Assembly (NCBI RefSeq): GCF_024362385.1
Contig: NZ_CP101466.1
Span: 2,294,001-2,358,000, forward strand
Reading direction: 5' to 3'
Length of the DNA: 64,000 nucleotides
Source: Arthrobacter sp. DNA4
GTDB lineage: Bacteria > Actinomycetota > Actinomycetes > Actinomycetales > Micrococcaceae
Shown here: positions 1 to 10,413 of the stretch, one piece after another
How the letters are laid out: the number at the start of each line of letters is the position of its first letter
Numbering within the stretch: the stretch's first letter is position 1
Translations under genes and position numbers: made by a program
Notes under the pieces: generated by a model
Databases searched by the model: none
What the model was told of the DNA's origin: nothing
Seen by the model: only the letters and a program-made list of their open reading frames with translations

Positions 1-684
1 ATCACCGGCCCCGCGGCCGCTGATGACACCGCCGCCATGCACGACGTCCTGACGCGCAGGTTCCGCCACTACCTCCAGGACAAGTCGGCGCAGGTGGACG
101 AATCCGTGCTGGAAGCTGACGGCCCGGAGGCGGCACCGGGCGCGGAGGTGCTGGACAGCACCACGCCGGCGCCAAAGGCCAAGTTCGCCTACCCGCCCAA
201 CCTGGTGGTGGTGGACGGCGGCCAGCCGCAGGTGAACGCGGCCGCCCGTGCACTCAAGGACCTCGGGATCGACGACGTCTACGTCGTGGGGCTCGCCAAA
301 CGCCTGGAGGAAGTCTGGCTTCCGGACAGCGACTTCCCGGTGATCCTTCCCCGGACCTCGCAGGGACTCTACCTGCTCCAGCGGATCCGCGACGAGGCCC
401 ACCGCTTTGCCATCACTTTCCACCGGCAGAAGCGCGGCAAGGCCATGACGGTGTCGGCACTGGACGCCGTCCCGGGCCTGGGCGCCTCCAAGCGGAAAGC
501 CCTGCTGGCGCACTTTGGATCCGTCAAGGGCGTGAAGGCCGCCACGGTGGAGGAGCTCGCAGAGGCGAAGGGCATTGGCCCTGCCCTGGCCGGGGCCATC
601 GTCAACCACTTCGCGGCGGAGGGGGCCGAGGCCGTGACCGTGCCCGCGATCAACATGACCACCGGCGAAATCATTGAAACTTAG
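1..684 (+). CDS. uvrC: UvrABC excinuclease subunit C, C-terminal part (5' end outside window)
   Basis: The reading frame is open from base 1, so the gene starts upstream; 227 C-terminal residues are visible. UvrC makes the 3' and 5' incisions in nucleotide excision repair. The visible part holds the RNase H-like endonuclease domain (VVDGGQPQ with a catalytic Asp, later [12 protein letters not shown] with a conserved His) and then a tandem helix-hairpin-helix DNA-binding domain ([18 protein letters not shown] and [12 protein letters not shown]). Position directly before rapZ-yvcK-whiA is the usual actinobacterial order. Nothing looks truncated at the 3' end. Confidence 0.96.
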   Translation: MTGPAAADDTAAMHDVLTRRFRHYLQDKSAQVDESVLEADGPEAAPGAEVLDSTTPAPKAKFAYPPNLVVVDGGQPQVNAAARALKDLGIDDVYVVGLAKRLEEVWLPDSDFPVILPRTSQGLYLLQRIRDEAHRFAITFHRQKRGKAMTVSALDAVPGLGASKRKALLAHFGSVKGVKAATVEELAEAKGIGPALAGAIVNHFAAEGAEAVTVPAINMTTGEIIET

Positions 685-752
685 CTAGGGTAAAGGACGG
701 GGCAGTGCCACAGCGGCGGCCCCGGGAACAACGAGGAAACGGGGCAGGCTTC

Positions 753-1676
753 ATGGCAGACACGACCGCGGGATCCGGAGCGGGCCACGACGGGCTGGAG
801 CCCGTCAAGCCGCTCGAAGCGGAACTGCTGGTGGTCACCGGGATGTCCGGCGCCGGACGGAGCACCGCCGCGGACGCGCTGGAGGACCACGGCTGGTACG
901 TCGTGGAGAACCTGCCGCCGCAGATGCTGGGAACGCTCGCGGAGCTGGTCTCGCACGCCCCGCAGTCGATTCCCCGGCTGGCAGTGGTGATCGACGTCCG
1001 CAGCAAGGGCCTCTTCGCGGATATCCGTGCAGCCCTGGGGGCATTGGCCGCCAGCGGTGTGACCTTCCGCGTCCTGTTCCTCGACGCCAGCGACAACGTC
1101 CTGGTCCGGAGGTTCGAACAGGGCTTACGCCCGCACCCCCTGCAGGGCGGCGGGCGCATCCTTGACGGCATTGCCGCCGAACGTGAGCTGCTGCAGGAAC
1201 TGCGCGACAGCTCCGACGTCGTCCTCGACACCTCCAACTACAACGTCCACGGGCTGGCCACGGCCATCACGGAACTGTTCAGTGAAACCGGCCCGGTGGC
1301 CCTGCGGCTCAACGTCATGAGCTTCGGCTTCAAGTACGGCCTGCCGGTCGATGCCAACTATGTGGCCGACGTCAGGTTCATCCCCAACCCCCACTGGGTG
1401 CCGCAGCTGCGCCCGCAGACCGGCCTGGACAAGGACGTCAGCGACTACGTCCTGGAGGCCGAGGGCGTCAAGAACTTCGTGGACCGCTACGTCCTGGCCC
1501 TGGAACCCGTCCTGGAGGGATACCGCCGGGAGAACAAGCACTACGCCACCATCGCCGTCGGCTGCACGGGCGGCAAGCACCGCTCCGTCGCCGTCGCGGT
1601 TGAACTCTCCAAGAAACTCGCGCAGTATCCGCGGGTCACGGTGACCACCGCGCACCGGGATCTGGGCCGCGAATAA
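753..1676 (+). CDS. rapZ: RNase adapter / nucleotide-binding protein RapZ (YvcJ family)
   Basis: A 307-residue P-loop protein. The Walker A motif reads GMSGAGRST, with Arg where many relatives have Lys. The conserved C-terminal block [14 protein letters not shown] is present. In E. coli RapZ steers decay of the GlmZ small RNA; in Gram-positive bacteria the YvcJ homologue binds and hydrolyses nucleotides, and its exact role in actinobacteria is open. The ATG at 753 was chosen because the 16 extra residues from a GTG at 705 are Arg-rich and unlike the family. The GTG does have an AGGA upstream, so it cannot be excluded. The stop overlaps the yvcK start by one base (TAATG), implying co-translation. 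Confidence 0.93.
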   Translation: MADTTAGSGAGHDGLEPVKPLEAELLVVTGMSGAGRSTAADALEDHGWYVVENLPPQMLGTLAELVSHAPQSIPRLAVVIDVRSKGLFADIRAALGALAASGVTFRVLFLDASDNVLVRRFEQGLRPHPLQGGGRILDGIAAERELLQELRDSSDVVLDTSNYNVHGLATAITELFSETGPVALRLNVMSFGFKYGLPVDANYVADVRFIPNPHWVPQLRPQTGLDKDVSDYVLEAEGVKNFVDRYVLALEPVLEGYRRENKHYATIAVGCTGGKHRSVAVAVELSKKLAQYPRVTVTTAHRDLGRE

Positions 1677-2695
1677 TGGCCCTGTTCACCGGAGCCCTGC
1701 CCCTGGTGCCGCCCGCCACCGGCAAGGGCTCGGGCCAGCAGGACAAGGGCCCCAACGTGGTGGCTTTGGGCGGCGGGCACGGCCTGGCGGCCTCGCTGTC
1801 CGCGCTGCGCCTGCTCACCTCCGAACTCACCGCGGTGGTCACGGTGGCGGACGACGGCGGCTCCTCCGGGCGTCTTCGCGAGGAGTACGGCGTCCTTCCG
1901 CCGGGAGACCTCCGGATGGCCCTGTCCGCGCTCTGCGATGACACCGACTGGGGCCGCACCTGGCGCGACGTCATGCAGCACCGGTTCCGTGCCGGGAAGG
2001 GGCCCGGCGGTTCGCTGGACGAGCACGCCATGGGCAACCTCCTGATCGTCACCCTGTGGGAGCTGCTGGGCGATACCGTTGCCGGGCTCAAATGGGCCGG
2101 CGCCCTGCTCGGCGCCCGCGGCCAGGTGCTGCCCATGTCCACGGTCCCGCTCACCATCGAAGGCGACGTCCGCGTCACCGCACCCGACGGTGGAACTGCC
2201 CTCCACACCATCCACGGCCAGGCACGCTGTGCCGTGGCCGGCTCGCTGGAGGAGGTCCGGCTCCTCCCCGAAGCTGCACCTGCCTGCACCGACGCACTGA
2301 CGGCAATCGAACTGGCGGACTGGGTGGTCCTGGGCCCCGGCTCCTGGTACACGTCAGTCCTTCCGCACCTGCTCCTCCCGGAGATGCGGCAGGCACTGTG
2401 CAGCACCCCTGCCAAACGCTGCCTCACCATGAACCTCGCCACGGACACCAAGGAAACCAGCGGCATGTCGGCGGCCGACCACCTCCACGTCCTCCGGCGC
2501 TACGCCCCCGAGTTCAGCGTGGACGTGGTCCTGGCCGATCCCGCGTCGGTACCGGACCGGCAGGAGTTCGAGAAGGCCGCCGGCATGATCGGCGCGGAGG
2601 TGGTCTTGGGTAAAGTAGGGGCGTCGGGACGCCGCCCCGTCCATGAGCCGCTCCGGCTGGCCACGGCGTACCAGGACATTTTTGGGAACAGTTAG
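1676..2695 (+). CDS. yvcK: Gluconeogenesis factor YvcK/CofD-like, UDP-sugar binding
   Basis: A 339-residue protein of the YvcK/CofD-like family. The N-terminal nucleotide-binding fold shows VVALGGGHGLAASL and, further on, VADDGGSSGRLREEYG and PPGDLRMAL. Homologues bind UDP-GlcNAc and are needed for growth and shape on gluconeogenic carbon sources in Bacillus and Mycobacterium. The true 2-phospho-L-lactate transferase CofD is a relative, but linkage to rapZ and whiA identifies this as the YvcK branch. It starts inside the rapZ stop and ends 9 bases before whiA, so the three genes form one transcription unit. Confidence 0.93.
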   Translation: MALFTGALPLVPPATGKGSGQQDKGPNVVALGGGHGLAASLSALRLLTSELTAVVTVADDGGSSGRLREEYGVLPPGDLRMALSALCDDTDWGRTWRDVMQHRFRAGKGPGGSLDEHAMGNLLIVTLWELLGDTVAGLKWAGALLGARGQVLPMSTVPLTIEGDVRVTAPDGGTALHTIHGQARCAVAGSLEEVRLLPEAAPACTDALTAIELADWVVLGPGSWYTSVLPHLLLPEMRQALCSTPAKRCLTMNLATDTKETSGMSAADHLHVLRRYAPEFSVDVVLADPASVPDRQEFEKAAGMIGAEVVLGKVGASGRRPVHEPLRLATAYQDIFGNS

Positions 2696-2704
2696 GAAGG
2701 TGCC

Positions 2705-3685
2705 ATGGCACTGACAGCATCGGTCAAGGAAGAACTGTCCCGTCTGGACATCAAGAAGTCATCAGTGCGCAAGGCTGAAGTCTCCGCAATGCTCCGGTTC
2801 GCCGGGGGACTGCACATCATTTCGGGCAGGATCGTCATCGAGGCGGAAGTTGACCTCGCGTCCACTGCACGCCGGCTCCGCGCCGCCATCGCCGAGGTCT
2901 ACGGACACCAGAGCGAAATCATCGTGGTCTCCGCCGGCGGGCTCCGCCGCGCCAGCCGCTACGTGGTCCGCGTGGTCCGCGACGGCGAGGCGCTGGCCCG
3001 CCAGACCGGACTGCTGGATGGCCGCGGCCGCCCCGTGCGCGGCCTGCCGTCCGCCGTCGTCAACGGCTCGGCCGCAGACGCCGAAGCCGTGTGGCGCGGG
3101 GCGTTCCTGGCGCATGGTTCGCTCACCGAACCCGGCCGGTCGTCTTCGCTGGAAGTCACCTGCCCGGGTCCGGAATCGGCCCTGGCCCTGGTGGGCGCCG
3201 CCCGCCGGCTGGACATTCAGGCCAAGGCCCGCGAGGTCAGGGGAGTGGACCGCGTCGTCATCCGCGACGGCGACACCATCGCCGCGCTCCTGACACGCAT
3301 GGGCGCCCACGACGCACTGATGGTGTGGGAGGAACGCCGGATGCGCAAGGAAGTCAGGGCCACGGCCAACCGGCTCGCCAACTTCGATGACGCCAACCTG
3401 CGCCGCTCCGCCCAGGCGGCCGTGGCCGCCGGCGCACGCGTGGACCGGGCGCTGGAAATCCTGGGCGACGACGTCCCGGACCACCTGAAGTACGCCGGCG
3501 AGCTGCGCGTGGCCCACAAACAGGCGAGCCTTGACGAGCTGGGCCGGCTCGCCGACCCCGTGATGACCAAGGACGCAATTGCCGGCCGGATCCGCCGCCT
3601 GCTCGCCATGGCGGACAAGCGGGCGCTTGACCTGGGCATTCCCGGAACGGACGCCAATGTGACGCCTGAAATGCTGGACGAGTAG
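2705..3685 (+). CDS. whiA: DNA-binding protein WhiA
   Basis: WhiA, 326 residues, the usual length. The family has an N-terminal degenerate LAGLIDADG homing-endonuclease fold (here around residues 20-200, with [19 protein letters not shown] near the start) and a C-terminal helix-turn-helix region ([27 protein letters not shown]). In Streptomyces it activates cell-division genes for sporulation. In non-sporulating Gram-positives it affects division and chromosome segregation. The ATG follows a GGAAGG-type ribosome site just after the yvcK stop. It is the last gene of the rapZ-yvcK-whiA unit. Confidence 0.95.
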   Translation: MALTASVKEELSRLDIKKSSVRKAEVSAMLRFAGGLHIISGRIVIEAEVDLASTARRLRAAIAEVYGHQSEIIVVSAGGLRRASRYVVRVVRDGEALARQTGLLDGRGRPVRGLPSAVVNGSAADAEAVWRGAFLAHGSLTEPGRSSSLEVTCPGPESALALVGAARRLDIQAKAREVRGVDRVVIRDGDTIAALLTRMGAHDALMVWEERRMRKEVRATANRLANFDDANLRRSAQAAVAAGARVDRALEILGDDVPDHLKYAGELRVAHKQASLDELGRLADPVMTKDAIAGRIRRLLAMADKRALDLGIPGTDANVTPEMLDE

Positions 3686-3710
3686 GCGCCCCATAGAATC
3701 AGAAATAATT

Positions 3711-3729
3711 CCGGGCACCAGCTGCCCGG
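3711..3729 (+). terminator. Small GC hairpin between whiA and sodA
   Basis: A 7-bp perfect stem (CCGGGCA / TGCCCGG) with a 5-base loop lies 25 bases after the whiA stop and about 58 bases before the sodA start. There is no T-tract. It could end the whiA transcript or sit in the sodA leader. A TAGAAT hexamer at 3693-3698 could be the sodA -10 box, which would put the hairpin in the 5' UTR. Confidence 0.35.
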
Positions 3730-3787
3730 ATGCACAATCCAAGAGTTACCAACCGGGCCTTCCTGGTCCACGATATTGGAGGATTTT

Positions 3788-4414
3788 GTGACCGAGTACG
3801 TATTGCCGGAACTCAGCTACGACTACGCCGCCCTCGAACCGCACATCTCTGCGCGGATCATGGAGCTGCACCACAGCAAGCACCACGCCACCTACGTGGC
3901 AGGCGCCAACAACGCCCTGGCCCAGCTGGCCGAGGCCCGCGAGAAGGGCGACTTCGCCAACATCAACCGGCTCTCCAAGGACCTCGCGTTCCACACCGGC
4001 GGCCACATCAACCACTCCGTGTTCTGGAAGAACCTCTCCCCGGACGGCGGCGACAAGCCCGAGGGCGAACTGGCCGCAGCGATCGATGACGCCTTCGGCT
4101 CCTTCGACGCGTTCCGCGCCCAGTTCTCCGCCGCGGCCCTCGGCCTGCAGGGCTCGGGCTGGGGCTTCCTGGCCTACGAGCCCATCGGCGGGAACCTGGT
4201 CATCGAGCAGCTCTACGACCAGCAGGGCAACGTTGCGCTGGGCACCACCCCGCTGCTGATGCTGGACATGTGGGAGCACGCCTTCTACCTGGACTACGTC
4301 AACGTCAAGGCCGACTACGTCAAGGCGTTCTGGAACATCGTCAACTGGGCCGACGTCGCCCAGCGCTTCGAGGCAGCACGCACCAACGCCACGGGACTTA
4401 TCACTCTCCCGTAG
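3788..4414 (+). CDS. sodA: Superoxide dismutase (Fe/Mn family, Mn-type residue)
   Basis: A cytosolic superoxide dismutase of 208 residues. Metal ligands are visible as the His in [10 protein letters not shown], the His in NHSVFWKNL and the Asp/His in [11 protein letters not shown]. At the position where the M. tuberculosis iron enzyme has His (YDHQ) this protein has Gln (YDQQGN), as in manganese enzymes, so Mn or cambialistic use is more likely. The GTG at 3788 was chosen because GGAGG lies five bases upstream; a TTG at 3776 in the same frame falls on that ribosome site. Monocistronic, followed by a strong hairpin. Confidence 0.95.
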   Translation: MTEYVLPELSYDYAALEPHISARIMELHHSKHHATYVAGANNALAQLAEAREKGDFANINRLSKDLAFHTGGHINHSVFWKNLSPDGGDKPEGELAAAIDDAFGSFDAFRAQFSAAALGLQGSGWGFLAYEPIGGNLVIEQLYDQQGNVALGTTPLLMLDMWEHAFYLDYVNVKADYVKAFWNIVNWADVAQRFEAARTNATGLITLP

Positions 4415-4439
4415 TGACGTGCGATATACATCGCTGTAA

Positions 4440-5684
<1,245 letters not shown>

Positions 5685-5694
5685 GGTTAGACAC

Positions 5695-6921
5695 ATGACA
5701 TCACACACCCTCAACGAACTGATCGCTGAAGGTGTCCGCGGGCGGTACATTCTGGTTCGAAGTGACCTGAATGTGCCGCTCGACGGCTCTACAGTCACTG
5801 ACGACGGCCGCATCAAGGCCTCACTCCCAGTGCTGGCAAAGCTCACGGACGCCGGTGCCCGCGTGCTGGTAACAGCCCACCTCGGACGCCCCAAGGGCGC
5901 CCCGGAGGACAAGTACTCCCTTCGCCCCGCAGTGGACCGCCTCGCCGAGCTGGCGGGCTTCAAGGTAACCCTGGCCGCAGATACCGTCGGCGACGCCGCC
6001 AAGGCTGCCGCTGCATCCCTGCAGGACGGTGAAGCACTCGTTCTGGAGAACGTTCGCTTCGATGCCCGGGAGACCAGCAAGGACGACGCCGAACGGGGCG
6101 CCTTCGCCGACGAGCTGGTGGCACTCACCGGCAGCAATGGCGCGTACGTGGATGACGCCTTCGGTGCCGTCCACCGCAAGCACGCCAGCGTCTACGACGT
6201 CGCCACCCGGCTCCCGTCGTACCAGGGCGACCTGGTGCACACCGAGGTCGAGGTCCTGCGGAAGCTGACCGCCGACACCCAGCGCCCCTACGTGGTGGTT
6301 CTGGGCGGGTCCAAGGTCTCGGACAAGCTCGCGGTGATCAACAACCTGATCGGCAAGGCGGACACCATCCTGGTGGGCGGCGGCATGCTCTTCACCTTCC
6401 TGGCGGCACAGGGCCACAAGGTTGCCTCAAGCCTCCTTGAAGAGGACCAGATCCCGGTGGTCCAGGACTACCTGAAGCGCGCAGCGGACGCCGGCACTGA
6501 GTTCGTGGTTCCCACGGACGTGGTGGTGGCAGAGAAGTTCGCTGCCGACGCTGCGCACGAAACGGTTGCAGCCGACGCCATTGAGGGCAGCAGCTTTGGT
6601 GCCCAGGGCATCGGCCTGGACATTGGTCCCGATACCGCTGCCGCCTTCGCGGAGCGGATCAAGGGAGCCCGGACGGTCTTCTGGAACGGCCCGATGGGCG
6701 TCTTCGAATTCGAGGCCTTCTCTGCAGGCACCCGCGCCATTGCACAGGCCCTGACCGGCACCGAGGGGTTCACCGTGGTGGGCGGCGGAGATTCAGCCGC
6801 GGCAGTACGCACCCTGGGATTCAGCGATGACCAGTTTGGCCATATTTCCACCGGCGGCGGCGCCAGCCTGGAGTACCTCGAAGGCAAGGAACTCCCCGGC
6901 CTCAGCGTCCTGGACCGCTAG
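5695..6921 (+). CDS. pgk: Phosphoglycerate kinase
   Basis: PGK, 408 residues. The N-terminal signature is [16 protein letters not shown]. The phosphate-binding Arg region THLGRPKG reads here as [13 protein letters not shown]. The C-terminal nucleotide site appears as GGGDSAAAV and later [13 protein letters not shown]. The enzyme makes ATP and 3-phosphoglycerate from 1,3-bisphosphoglycerate. The ATG follows the gap stop by ten bases with only a weak GGGTTAG ribosome site, suggesting translation coupled to gap. 134 bases separate it from tpiA. Confidence 0.97.
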   Translation: MTSHTLNELIAEGVRGRYILVRSDLNVPLDGSTVTDDGRIKASLPVLAKLTDAGARVLVTAHLGRPKGAPEDKYSLRPAVDRLAELAGFKVTLAADTVGDAAKAAAASLQDGEALVLENVRFDARETSKDDAERGAFADELVALTGSNGAYVDDAFGAVHRKHASVYDVATRLPSYQGDLVHTEVEVLRKLTADTQRPYVVVLGGSKVSDKLAVINNLIGKADTILVGGGMLFTFLAAQGHKVASSLLEEDQIPVVQDYLKRAADAGTEFVVPTDVVVAEKFAADAAHETVAADAIEGSSFGAQGIGLDIGPDTAAAFAERIKGARTVFWNGPMGVFEFEAFSAGTRAIAQALTGTEGFTVVGGGDSAAAVRTLGFSDDQFGHISTGGGASLEYLEGKELPGLSVLDR

Positions 6922-7055
6922 AACCAGACCGGTAAAGCGGGACTGCAGAACCACCGCTGCTGTCCGCCAGAAACGGACTTCGCAGTCCTCCGGCCAGCAG
7001 GTTGCCCATGGCAGCCTGCCTACCGAACACATATCAAGAACTTTTTGGAGATTAC

Positions 7056-7871
7056 GTGACTACGTCAACGAACGGCGCTTTCGACCGCAAGCCCTTCATC
7101 GCGGGCAACTGGAAAATGAACATGGACCACGTGCAGGGGATCACCCTCCTGCAGAAACTCGCCTGGACGCTGTCCGACGCGAAGCATGACTACAGCCGCG
7201 TCGAGGTGGCCGTCTTCCCGCCGTTCACCGACCTCCGCGGGGTCCAGACCCTGGTGCAGGGCGACGACCTGCAGGTCGCGTACGGCGGCCAGGACCTCTC
7301 GCAGTTCGACTCAGGCGCCTACACCGGCGACATCTCCGGGCAGTTCCTGAACAAGCTCGGCTGCAAGTACGTGCTGGTGGGCCACAGCGAACGCCGGACC
7401 ATCCACAACGAGTCCGACGACGTCCTCAACGCCAAGGTCAAGGCAGCGTTCAAGCACGGCGTCACCCCCGTCCTTTGCGTGGGGGAAGGACTGGAAATCC
7501 GCCAGGCCGGAACCCACGTCGAGCACACGCTCCAGCAGCTCCGTGCCGGAGTGGCTGGCCTTAGCAACGAGCAGGCAGCCGAACTGGTGGTCGCGTACGA
7601 GCCCGTCTGGGCCATCGGCACCGGTGAAGTTGCCGGACCGGAGGACGCCCAGGAGATGTGCGCCGCCATCCGCGCAGAACTCGAGAGCCTTTTCGGCGCC
7701 GACGTGGCAGCCAAGACCCGGCTGCTGTACGGCGGCTCGGTCAAGGCCAACAACGCTGCCGCCATCCTGAAGGAGCGCGATGTGGACGGCCTCCTGGTGG
7801 GCGGCGCCAGCCTTGACCCGGCTGAGTTTGCTAATATTGTCAGGTTCGAGAGCCACCTGGTCACGGACTAG
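7056..7871 (+). CDS. tpiA: Triose-phosphate isomerase
   Basis: TIM-barrel isomerase of 271 residues interconverting dihydroxyacetone phosphate and glyceraldehyde-3-phosphate. Visible motifs are the catalytic Lys in FIAGNWKMN, the electrophilic His in LVGHSERR, the catalytic Glu in [14 protein letters not shown], and the phosphate loop YGGSVKANN. The GTG at 7056 is preceded by TTGGAG at a five-base spacing. An upstream ATG in the same frame at 7002 would add 18 residues with no family support. Third gene of the glycolytic operon. Confidence 0.97.
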   Translation: MTTSTNGAFDRKPFIAGNWKMNMDHVQGITLLQKLAWTLSDAKHDYSRVEVAVFPPFTDLRGVQTLVQGDDLQVAYGGQDLSQFDSGAYTGDISGQFLNKLGCKYVLVGHSERRTIHNESDDVLNAKVKAAFKHGVTPVLCVGEGLEIRQAGTHVEHTLQQLRAGVAGLSNEQAAELVVAYEPVWAIGTGEVAGPEDAQEMCAAIRAELESLFGADVAAKTRLLYGGSVKANNAAAILKERDVDGLLVGGASLDPAEFANIVRFESHLVTD

Positions 7872-7919
7872 TCCGTAGCCAGCGCATACTCCCGCAATTC
7901 CAACTTCCGAAAGGCCGTC

Positions 7920-8177
7920 GTGGACGTTCTTCATGTCATTCTGCAGATCCTCCTGGGTATCACCAGCCTCCTGCTGACGCTGCTGATCCTCCTGCACAAG
8001 GGGCGCGGCGGCGGACTGTCAGATATGTTCGGCGGCGGCATGAGCTCAGGCCTCAGCTCCTCGGGCGTGGCAGAACGCAACCTCAACCGCTTCACCATCA
8101 TCCTGGGCGTCACTTGGGGCGTGGTGATCATCGGGCTTGGTCTGATCATGCGCTTCAGCGGCGCCGGTGACTCCTAA
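7920..8177 (+). CDS. secG: Preprotein translocase subunit SecG
   Basis: An 85-residue membrane protein with two hydrophobic helices (about residues 3-24 and 54-76) joined by the SecG-type Gly/Ser-rich loop KGRGGGLSDMFGGG. SecG is the small accessory subunit of the SecYEG channel. The GTG at 7920 follows GAAAGG. It lies 48 bases after tpiA, the usual gap-pgk-tpiA-secG order of actinobacteria, and is followed by a rho-independent terminator. Confidence 0.95.
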   Translation: MDVLHVILQILLGITSLLLTLLILLHKGRGGGLSDMFGGGMSSGLSSSGVAERNLNRFTIILGVTWGVVIIGLGLIMRFSGAGDS

Positions 8178-8230
8178 AGGGTCCGCTGGATAGGGTCCTG
8201 CGGCACTCCCGCCGCCCGGCCCGGGCATCT

Positions 8231-8269
8231 AAACTGTGGCTGTCGGTTTACCCGGCAGCCACAGTTTTT
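8231..8269 (+). terminator. Rho-independent terminator after secG
   Basis: A perfect 12-bp stem (AAACTGTGGCTG at 8231-8242 and its complement at 8256-8267) with a 13-base loop, running into TTTTT. One of the few T-tailed terminators in the window. It closes the gap-pgk-tpiA-secG operon just before rbpA. Confidence 0.88.
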
Positions 8270-8315
8270 GTTTAAGCTGCAGGGCTCCGGTGTCCGCGTC
8301 GAGGCAGGAGTTTCC

Positions 8316-8711
8316 ATGGTCCATCCAGCATCAGGCTTTCGAGGCACCCGTGCCGGGGTTGTCGCAGGCTCCGGATCGAGCCTGCAGTCCAACGACTCGT
8401 CCTCCCGGCCCCTCCCGCGCATCCGGGTGTCCTACTGGTGCGCGAGGGGCCACGAGACCCAGCCGGTGTTCCTGAAAATGCCTGACGACCAGATTCCGCA
8501 GACGTGGGACTGCCGGCGGTGCGGCGCGACCGCTTCCCGGGACGGCCAGGCGGCGGCGCCGGATGACCCATTCGACGACGGCTACAAGAGCCACCTGGAA
8601 TACGTTAAAGAACGGCGCTCCGGCCAGGACGCCGAAGACGTCCTGGCCGGAGCGCTGGAAAAGCTACGCGCCCGCGGCGTCCTTCCGGACCAGCTGCTCG
8701 GGGACGCGTGA
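8316..8711 (+). CDS. rbpA: RNA polymerase-binding protein RbpA
   Basis: RbpA, 131 residues. It is an actinobacterial activator that binds RNA polymerase and the housekeeping sigma factor. The core is recognisable: IRVSYWCARGHETQPVFL followed by WDCRRCGATAS (zinc-ribbon-like Cys pair and fold), then YKSHLEYVKERRS and the sigma-binding C-terminus LAGALEKLRARGVLP. The ATG at 8316 has AGGAG at five bases. An in-frame TTG at 8268 lies inside the preceding terminator and was not used. Its last 48 bases overlap the 3' end of pgl on the other strand. Confidence 0.93.
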   Translation: MVHPASGFRGTRAGVVAGSGSSLQSNDSSSRPLPRIRVSYWCARGHETQPVFLKMPDDQIPQTWDCRRCGATASRDGQAAAPDDPFDDGYKSHLEYVKERRSGQDAEDVLAGALEKLRARGVLPDQLLGDA

Positions 8712-9482
8712 CGCTGCGTTCTCGTCGATAAGCCACAGGGTCCGGGACGTTCCCCGCGGGCCGGACGCAGGAACCTGCACCGGGTTGGCCCCGGCCAAAG
8801 CGAGTCCCACGGCTCCAGCCTTGTCCTCGCTTACCACAACCATCCAAACCTCCGCCGCCGTGTTGATGGCAGGCAGGGTCAGGGAGATCCGCAGCGGGGG
8901 CGGCTTGGGGGAGTTCCGCACACCAACCACTGTGCGCTCTTTCTCGCGGACTCCGGCCTGCTCCGGGAACAGCGAAGCAATGTGGGCGTCAGGACCCACA
9001 CCCAGCAGCACCACGTCCAGGCGGGGGAGCGCGGACGGTTCATCGGGCCTGTCGTCGGACATGTCCGCCGCGTGCTCGGCCGCCGCGGCATCCCGCAACT
9101 GGCGGGCGTAGTCCTCAGCCGCTTCCTCGGGGGTATCGAACTCATCGGAAGAACCCGGCGAGTGGACGCGCTCCGGGTCCACTGAAATGTGGGACAGCAG
9201 CGCGTCGAATGCCTGCTTGGTGTTCCGTTCCGGATCTGCGGAAGCGAGGAAGCGTTCGTCACCCCACCAGAAGTTGACCTTGGACCAGTCGACGGCGGGC
9301 GCCGCCGGGGAGTCCGCCACAGCCTTCAGCGTGCCGATTCCCACGGTTCCCCCGGTGAGCACCACCGTGGCTTCGCCGTACTTGTCCTGGACATCAACGA
9401 GCTTGGTGATCAGGCGTGCCGCTATGGCGGCCATGAGGACGGACGAATCAGGATGGATGCTTACTCGTGGGTCAACGCTCAC
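8664..9482 (-). CDS. pgl: 6-phosphogluconolactonase
   Basis: A 272-residue lactonase of the DevB/SOL family that hydrolyses 6-phosphogluconolactone to 6-phosphogluconate in the oxidative pentose-phosphate pathway. Family motifs include VVLTGGTVGIGTLKAV, the substrate loop FWWGDERFL with the conserved DER, and LLGVGPDAHIASLFP. The GTG start has AAGGAG about 11 bases upstream and overlaps the opcA end by 11 bases. It is last in the tkt-tal-pgi-zwf-opcA-pgl operon and its 3' end overlaps convergent rbpA by 48 bases. Confidence 0.95.
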   Translation of the reverse strand: MSVDPRVSIHPDSSVLMAAIAARLITKLVDVQDKYGEATVVLTGGTVGIGTLKAVADSPAAPAVDWSKVNFWWGDERFLASADPERNTKQAFDALLSHISVDPERVHSPGSSDEFDTPEEAAEDYARQLRDAAAAEHAADMSDDRPDEPSALPRLDVVLLGVGPDAHIASLFPEQAGVREKERTVVGVRNSPKPPPLRISLTLPAINTAAEVWMVVVSEDKAGAVGLALAGANPVQVPASGPRGTSRTLWLIDENAASRVPEQLVRKDAAGA

Positions 9483-10413
9483 TGGGTCGGACGCTCCTTA
9501 GATTGGTACGTGGCAGTCCAATAGTAATCACTTCGCCAAATACTTCGTCGGGGTCCAGACGGCGCAGTTCTTCGGCGAGGCAGTCACGGAGGCTGCGGCG
9601 CGGGAGGGAGATCCGCTGGGCGGGCTGGCCCGGCTGGGTGAGTTCGGCGATGGAAAGTCCCGGCCGGAAGAGCTGGACGTCGCCGCCGGGGCGGGTCAGC
9701 CGCACACGTCGGATGCCGGTCCCGGCGGGGTCCGCGACGATGGTGACGGGGGCGTCCAGCGTCAGGGTGAGCCAGGCTGCCAGCAGGATGGTGGAGGGTG
9801 AGTCCGAGGCCCCTTCAACCGCTACCGCGGTCACGGGCGAGGAGTCCACCTCGTCCAGGGCGGCTGCAAGCTGGATGCGCCAGTTGGTAAGGCGCGTCCA
9901 GGCGAGGTCGGTATCACCGGCTTTGTAGGTCCGGTGGATCCGTTCCAGTGCGGCCTGCGGATCGGGTTCGTTCGCGGAGTCGGTGATCCTGCGGTGGGCG
10001 ATCGCACCGATGGACGTTTCGCAGGCGTTCTCGGGGGCGCCGTGCGGCCACCAGGCCACGATCGGCGCGTCCGGGAGCAACAGCGCCGCGACCAGGGACT
10101 CACTTTCGTGGGCGAGCTGGCCGTAGCCGCGCAGCACGATGACTTCGGAGGCACCGGCGTCCCCGCCGACCCGGATCTGGGCGTCGAGCCGGTCCTCGTT
10201 GTCCTTCCCGGCATCGGCGAGCACGATGATCCGGCAGGGGTGTTCCCGGCTGGCGTCGTTGGCGGCCTCGATCGCTTCTTCCTCAAGCCCGGACTTGGTC
10301 ACGACCACGAGGGTCAGGACGCGGCCCAGGGCGATCACGCCGCCCTGCTCGCGCAGGGACATTAGTTTCTTGGACACCTTTGAGGTGGTGGTGTCGGGCA
10401 GGTTTACGATCAT
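9472..10413 (-). CDS. opcA: Glucose-6-phosphate dehydrogenase assembly protein OpcA
   Basis: OpcA, 313 residues. It begins MIVNLPDTTTSKVSKKLMSL and contains the family blocks LTLVVVT, EHPCRIIVLAD and APIVAWWPHGAP. In cyanobacteria and actinobacteria OpcA binds and activates G6PDH and is encoded next to it. The ATG overlaps the zwf stop in an ATGA arrangement, so it is normally translated by coupling to zwf. The frameshift in zwf could therefore reduce OpcA output unless ribosomes still reach the zwf stop frame. Confidence 0.95.
   Translation of the reverse strand: MIVNLPDTTTSKVSKKLMSLREQGGVIALGRVLTLVVVTKSGLEEEAIEAANDASREHPCRIIVLADAGKDNEDRLDAQIRVGGDAGASEVIVLRGYGQLAHESESLVAALLLPDAPIVAWWPHGAPENACETSIGAIAHRRITDSANEPDPQAALERIHRTYKAGDTDLAWTRLTNWRIQLAAALDEVDSSPVTAVAVEGASDSPSTILLAAWLTLTLDAPVTIVADPAGTGIRRVRLTRPGGDVQLFRPGLSIAELTQPGQPAQRISLPRRSLRDCLAEELRRLDPDEVFGEVITIGLPRTNLRSVRPSER

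Noticed and set aside
8268..8315. TTG start extending rbpA upstream by 16 codons
   Set aside because: The TTG lies in the terminator of secG; AGGAG fits the ATG at 8316.
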